Source: Thiohalobacter sp. (GTDB lineage Bacteria > Pseudomonadota > Gammaproteobacteria > DSM-19610). Taken from it: 7,060 nt of DNA. This document shows, in pieces, positions 4,110 through 7,060 of the stretch. The stretch is from contig JALWRY010000164.1 in NCBI GenBank assembly GCA_027080445.1, positions 1 to 7,060 on the forward strand, read 5' to 3'. Each line of letters starts with the position of its first letter. Position 1 is the first letter of the stretch. The position numbers and the translations under genes were made by a program. The notes beneath the pieces were generated by a model, which was not told the origin of the DNA, ran no database searches, and saw nothing but the letters and a program-made list of their open reading frames with translations.

Positions 4110-6374
4110 TTGCTCGATACCCTGAGAAGAATTGTTCAGGAAGTCAACCGCGCCCCGGACCTGTCGCGCGCCCTGGCCATCATCGTCAGCCGTGTGAAAC
4201 AGGCCATGGTGGTGGATGTCTGCTCGGTCTACCTCACCGACCCGGAAAGCCAGCGCCATGTGTTGATGGCGACAGATGGCTACGACCCGAGTGCGGTCGG
4301 CAAGGTGCGACTGAATTTTGGCGAAGGACTGGTTGGCGTGGTAGCGCGACGCGAGGAAATGCTCAACCTCGACGATGCCTCTTCCCACAAGGCCTATGTT
4401 TATACCGGCGAGATCGGCGAAGCGCCTTTTTACGGCTTCCTGGGCGTGCCGATCATACAGCACCGCCGGGTGCTGGGCGTGCTGGTGGTAAGGCAGCGGG
4501 AACGCCGGCGTTTCGCCGAACCCGAAGAAACCTTCCTGTTTACCCTGGCCGCCCAGCTGGCGGGCGCCATCAGTCATGCGGGCGCCAGTGGCGATATTAC
4601 CCGCCTGTTGCAGCAGTCCGATGAATCCCGTTATGCCCTGAAAGGCAATTCCGGCACGCCCGGCGCGGCGGTGGGCCATGCCTGCGTGGTCTACCCGATG
4701 GCGAACCTGGATGCGATTCCGGACCGGCCGGTTGAAGATGTCGATGGCGAGATTGCCGAGTTTCGTGCCGCGGTCGCGGCGGTCGAGCGCGACATGCGCA
4801 TGATGTCGGCGCGCATGGTGGACTCGCTGCCGGCCGAGGATATTGCCCTGTTTGACGCGCTCATCATGATGTTGCGCAGTGAAAACCTGGTGGATGGCAC
4901 TATCGAGGGCATCCGTGCCGGCAACTGGGCGCCGGGTGCCCTGCGTGAAACCATTATCGAACACGTCTGCGCCTTTGAGGCGATGGAAGACCCCTACCTG
5001 CGCGAACGCGCCAGTGATGTGCGTGATCTCGGACGGCGCATCCTGGAGCACCTGCAAAGTACCAGCCCGGTTCGGCGCAGCTGGACGCCGGACACGATCC
5101 TGGTCGGTGAAGAAATCAGTGCCAGCCAGCTGGCCGAAGTGCCGGTCAACTACCTGGTCGGCGTGGTGTCGGCGCGCGGTTCCAGTGCCTCACACGTCGC
5201 GATCCTGGCGCGTGCACTGGGGATCCCCTCGGTGATGGGTGTCGATGACTTGCCGGTGAACCGCCTGGAAGGCCAGGACATGGTAATCGACGGTTACCAG
5301 GCGCGTTTGTTTGTGCGGCCGTCGCGCGCGATCCGTGAAGAATTCCAGCGCCTGCAGGCGGAAGAGGCCGCCTTGTCCGAGGATTTGCTGGACCTGATCG
5401 AGCGGCCTTCGGAAACGCCTGACGGGGTGCATGTTCCCCTCTACGCGAACACCGGCCTGCTGACCGATATTACGCCGTCACTCCGTTGTGGCGCGGAAGG
5501 CGTCGGCCTGTACCGCACCGAAGTGCCTTTCATGATACGCGACCGCTTCCCGGGCGAGGAAGAACAGTCGCGCGTCTACCGCCAGGTGCTGGAAGCCTTT
5601 GCGCCGGCGCCGGTCACGGTGCGTACCCTGGATATCGGCGGCGACAAGGCCTTGCCGTATTTTCCCGTCAATGAAGAGAACCCGTTTCTCGGCTGGCGCG
5701 GGATACGCATCGCACTGGATCACCCGGAAATCTTCCTGACACAGCTGCGCGCCATCCTGCGCGCCAATGCCGGGCTGGATAATTTACAGTTGTTGTTGCC
5801 GATGATCAGCAGCGTCGGGGAAATCGACGAGGCCATCGGGCTGGTGCGCCGTGCGCACGAAGAATTGCTTGAGGAAGGCGTGGCGGTCAGCTATCCGAAG
5901 ATCGGTGCGATGATCGAAGTGCCGTCCGCGGTATACCAGGTGCCGGCCATGGCGAAACGTGTGGACTTTTTTTCCATTGGCACCAATGACCTCACCCAGT
6001 ACCTGCTGGCGGTAGACCGGAACAATGCCCAGGTCAGCGAACTCTTTGACGCCCTGCACCCGGCCGTATTACGCGCGATCCACCAGGTCGTGGTGGAAGC
6101 GCACGCGGTGGACAGGCCGGTGAGCGTGTGCGGTGAAATGGCCGGTGATCCTGCCGCCGTCCTGTTGTTGCTGGGTATGGGTGTCGATTCGCTGAGTATG
6201 AGTTCCGCCAGCCTGTTGCGGGTGAAGTGGGTGTTGCGCAGTTTTAATTCCGACAAGGTGAAGGCTTTGCTGGAAGAAGTCTGGGCGCTGGAAGATCCTG
6301 CCGCTGTGCGTGCGTTGCTGCACAACAGTTTGATCGAGGCCGGCCTCGGCGGCCTGGTGCGCGCCGGACGTTAG
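4110..6374 (+). CDS. ptsP: Enzyme I-Ntr, PEP-protein phosphotransferase PtsP
   Basis: PtsP takes phosphate from phosphoenolpyruvate and passes it to NPr (PtsO) and then EIIA-Ntr (PtsN), a regulatory relay tied to nitrogen, potassium and virulence or polymer control. The 754 residues are close to the usual length. Domains are a GAF sensor (about 17-157), an EI N-terminal and swivelling domain (about 170-390), and the PEP-binding barrel (about 420-725). Key residues seen are phospho-acceptor His362 in SSASHVAIL, Arg469 in LYRTEVPFM, DIGGDKALPYFP, metal ligands Glu603 (MIEVPSA) and Asp627 (GTNDLTQY), and active-site Cys674 in VCGEMAGDP. The start is TTG at 4110, with GGAAG 7 nt upstream. An in-frame TGA ends 3 nt before it and the N-terminus reads MLDTLRRIVQEVN as in homologues, so TTG is effectively certain. 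No lgt follows, unlike E. coli. Confidence 0.97.
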   Translation: MLDTLRRIVQEVNRAPDLSRALAIIVSRVKQAMVVDVCSVYLTDPESQRHVLMATDGYDPSAVGKVRLNFGEGLVGVVARREEMLNLDDASSHKAYVYTGEIGEAPFYGFLGVPIIQHRRVLGVLVVRQRERRRFAEPEETFLFTLAAQLAGAISHAGASGDITRLLQQSDESRYALKGNSGTPGAAVGHACVVYPMANLDAIPDRPVEDVDGEIAEFRAAVAAVERDMRMMSARMVDSLPAEDIALFDALIMMLRSENLVDGTIEGIRAGNWAPGALRETIIEHVCAFEAMEDPYLRERASDVRDLGRRILEHLQSTSPVRRSWTPDTILVGEEISASQLAEVPVNYLVGVVSARGSSASHVAILARALGIPSVMGVDDLPVNRLEGQDMVIDGYQARLFVRPSRAIREEFQRLQAEEAALSEDLLDLIERPSETPDGVHVPLYANTGLLTDITPSLRCGAEGVGLYRTEVPFMIRDRFPGEEEQSRVYRQVLEAFAPAPVTVRTLDIGGDKALPYFPVNEENPFLGWRGIRIALDHPEIFLTQLRAILRANAGLDNLQLLLPMISSVGEIDEAIGLVRRAHEELLEEGVAVSYPKIGAMIEVPSAVYQVPAMAKRVDFFSIGTNDLTQYLLAVDRNNAQVSELFDALHPAVLRAIHQVVVEAHAVDRPVSVCGEMAGDPAAVLLLLGMGVDSLSMSSASLLRVKWVLRSFNSDKVKALLEEVWALEDPAAVRALLHNSLIEAGLGGLVRAGR

Positions 6375-6385
6375 CGCCGGCGTTT
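6362..6385. terminator. Possible hairpin terminator at the ptsP / PepSY tail-to-tail junction
   Basis: CGCCGG (6362-6367), a bulged A, CG, the loop TTAG (6371-6374), CG, then CCGGCG (6377-6382) form an 8-bp GC-rich hairpin followed by TTT. The loop contains the TAG of ptsP and, on the other strand, the TAA of the PepSY gene. The T-run is only three long on the plus strand and absent on the minus strand, so intrinsic termination is plausible but weak. The GC stem also simply encodes the Arg-rich ends of both proteins. Confidence 0.35.
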
Positions 6386-7060
6386 CAGCCAGATCCAGGT
6401 GCCGGAGAGTGACAACAGGATCAGCAGCGCGGCGGCAATATCAAATACCCAGGGTCCCGGTTTACCGAAGAAACGGCCACTGTGCAGGTCGAGCAGTACC
6501 CGTTCCACCGACAGCACTTCACCACGAAAGTGATGTTGCAATTCCTGCTTCAGGCGAGGGTCAAGCGGTGACGGAACGGCCCAGTGGATCGTCTTCGGGT
6601 CGCCGTCGTACCGGCGCCAGTGAATAAAATCGCTGTCCGGCAGGTAGATCTCGTGCAGGGTGCGTACGGCGATGCCCCCTGTGGCGCTGATACCGATTTG
6701 TTCGATACCGGCCGGAACGCCGTCGCTGCGTTTGAGTTGTTCGATGATGTCTCCGCGCGGCGTCAGTAACAGGATCGTGTTGTTGACGCTGACGACCAGC
6801 ATATCGTTGAGCACCACAGCACCGGTCAGTTCGCGGTAGTCATCGCCGATTTCCCTGCGGTCCAGGTACAGGTCATTGCCCATCAGCGTGATGTGGCGTT
6901 CGCCGGCCGGGAAGCTCCGCAGGTGTTGCGGTGCCTGTATACCGTACCAGTCAAGTATCCAGCCGGTTTTCACGTGCCTGTCGTGGAAATCAAAGTCTTC
7001 CGTGTGGTTGAGGAGAATGCCGGTGAAGGCAATGATCAGTGTGAACAGCGCCGCACTGAC
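6371..7060 (-). CDS. PepSY-associated TM helix protein (5' end outside the window)
   Basis: The frame stays open from the TAA at 6371-6373 to the window edge, giving the last 229 residues. The GTG at 6971-6973 is internal, because upstream codons encode a clear membrane helix, VSAALFTLIIAFTGILLN, followed by HTEDFDF. That helix-NH(T/S) pattern, then a soluble beta-rich region of about 160 residues, then DLHSGRFFG and a final helix (WVFDIAAALLILLSLSGTWI) with a KRRR end, is the pattern of PepSY-associated membrane proteins. These are inner-membrane proteins with a periplasmic domain, often found near iron or heme uptake and respiratory genes; their activity is poorly defined. Only the N-terminal start and probably the beginning of the first helix are missing. 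It converges on ptsP with a 4-nt overlap of the stop codons. Confidence 0.8.
   Translation of the reverse strand, partial: VSAALFTLIIAFTGILLNHTEDFDFHDRHVKTGWILDWYGIQAPQHLRSFPAGERHITLMGNDLYLDRREIGDDYRELTGAVVLNDMLVVSVNNTILLLTPRGDIIEQLKRSDGVPAGIEQIGISATGGIAVRTLHEIYLPDSDFIHWRRYDGDPKTIHWAVPSPLDPRLKQELQHHFRGEVLSVERVLLDLHSGRFFGKPGPWVFDIAAALLILLSLSGTWIWLKRRR

Noticed and set aside
3945..5057. 370-codon open frame on the minus strand
   Set aside because: It lies antisense to the end of rppH and the first 40% of ptsP, both certain genes. Its product is rich in His, Arg and Gln with no recognisable motif, as expected from the complement of GC-rich codons.
6371..6973. Complete 200-residue protein starting at the GTG at 6971-6973
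   Set aside because: The frame remains open upstream to the window edge and encodes the family's first membrane helix and the NHTED motif, so the gene is truncated by the window, not short.

Overview
The window looks like chromosomal DNA from a gammaproteobacterium of fairly high GC. The clearest marker is the pair rppH-ptsP (RNA pyrophosphohydrolase, then enzyme I of the nitrogen phosphotransferase system). Both proteins are full length and both keep their catalytic residues. A divergent HAD phosphatase lies next to rppH, an arrangement I recall from pseudomonads. I cannot name the genus; a free-living, possibly sulfur-oxidising or Pseudomonas-like lineage would fit.

Layout. 1-252 (+) is the 3' end of an unrecognised gene. 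262-750 (-) is a small three-helix DUF5658-type membrane protein, tail-to-tail with the first gene. 751-1013 is a non-coding gap with an AT-rich patch and candidate promoters. 1014-3421 (-) is a tight three-gene operon, transcribed in the order HAD phosphatase, BtuC-like permease, BtuD-like ATPase: the first junction has a 4-nt gap and the second an 8-nt overlap. 3422-3561 is a divergent promoter region holding an inverted repeat and a short tandem repeat. 3562-6374 (+) is rppH-ptsP. 6371-7060 (-) is the 3' part of a PepSY-associated membrane protein that runs off the right edge and overlaps the end of ptsP by 4 nt.

How the genes work together. RppH prepares mRNA 5' ends for decay, and PtsP starts the PEP to NPr to EIIA-Ntr phosphorelay that reports nitrogen and carbon status. 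The HAD enzyme is probably a metabolite phosphatase, with histidinol phosphate the best guess. The two ABC subunits form the inner-membrane core of a vitamin B12, heme or siderophore importer. No binding protein or outer-membrane receptor is present here, so the substrate cannot be fixed from the window.

I did not find a convincing undescribed multi-gene system. The points worth a second look are the HAD-btuCD operon without a binding protein, the palindrome between the divergent promoters, the near-duplicated -10 region of rppH, the hairpin whose loop carries both stop codons at the ptsP/PepSY junction, and the unidentified gene at the left edge.
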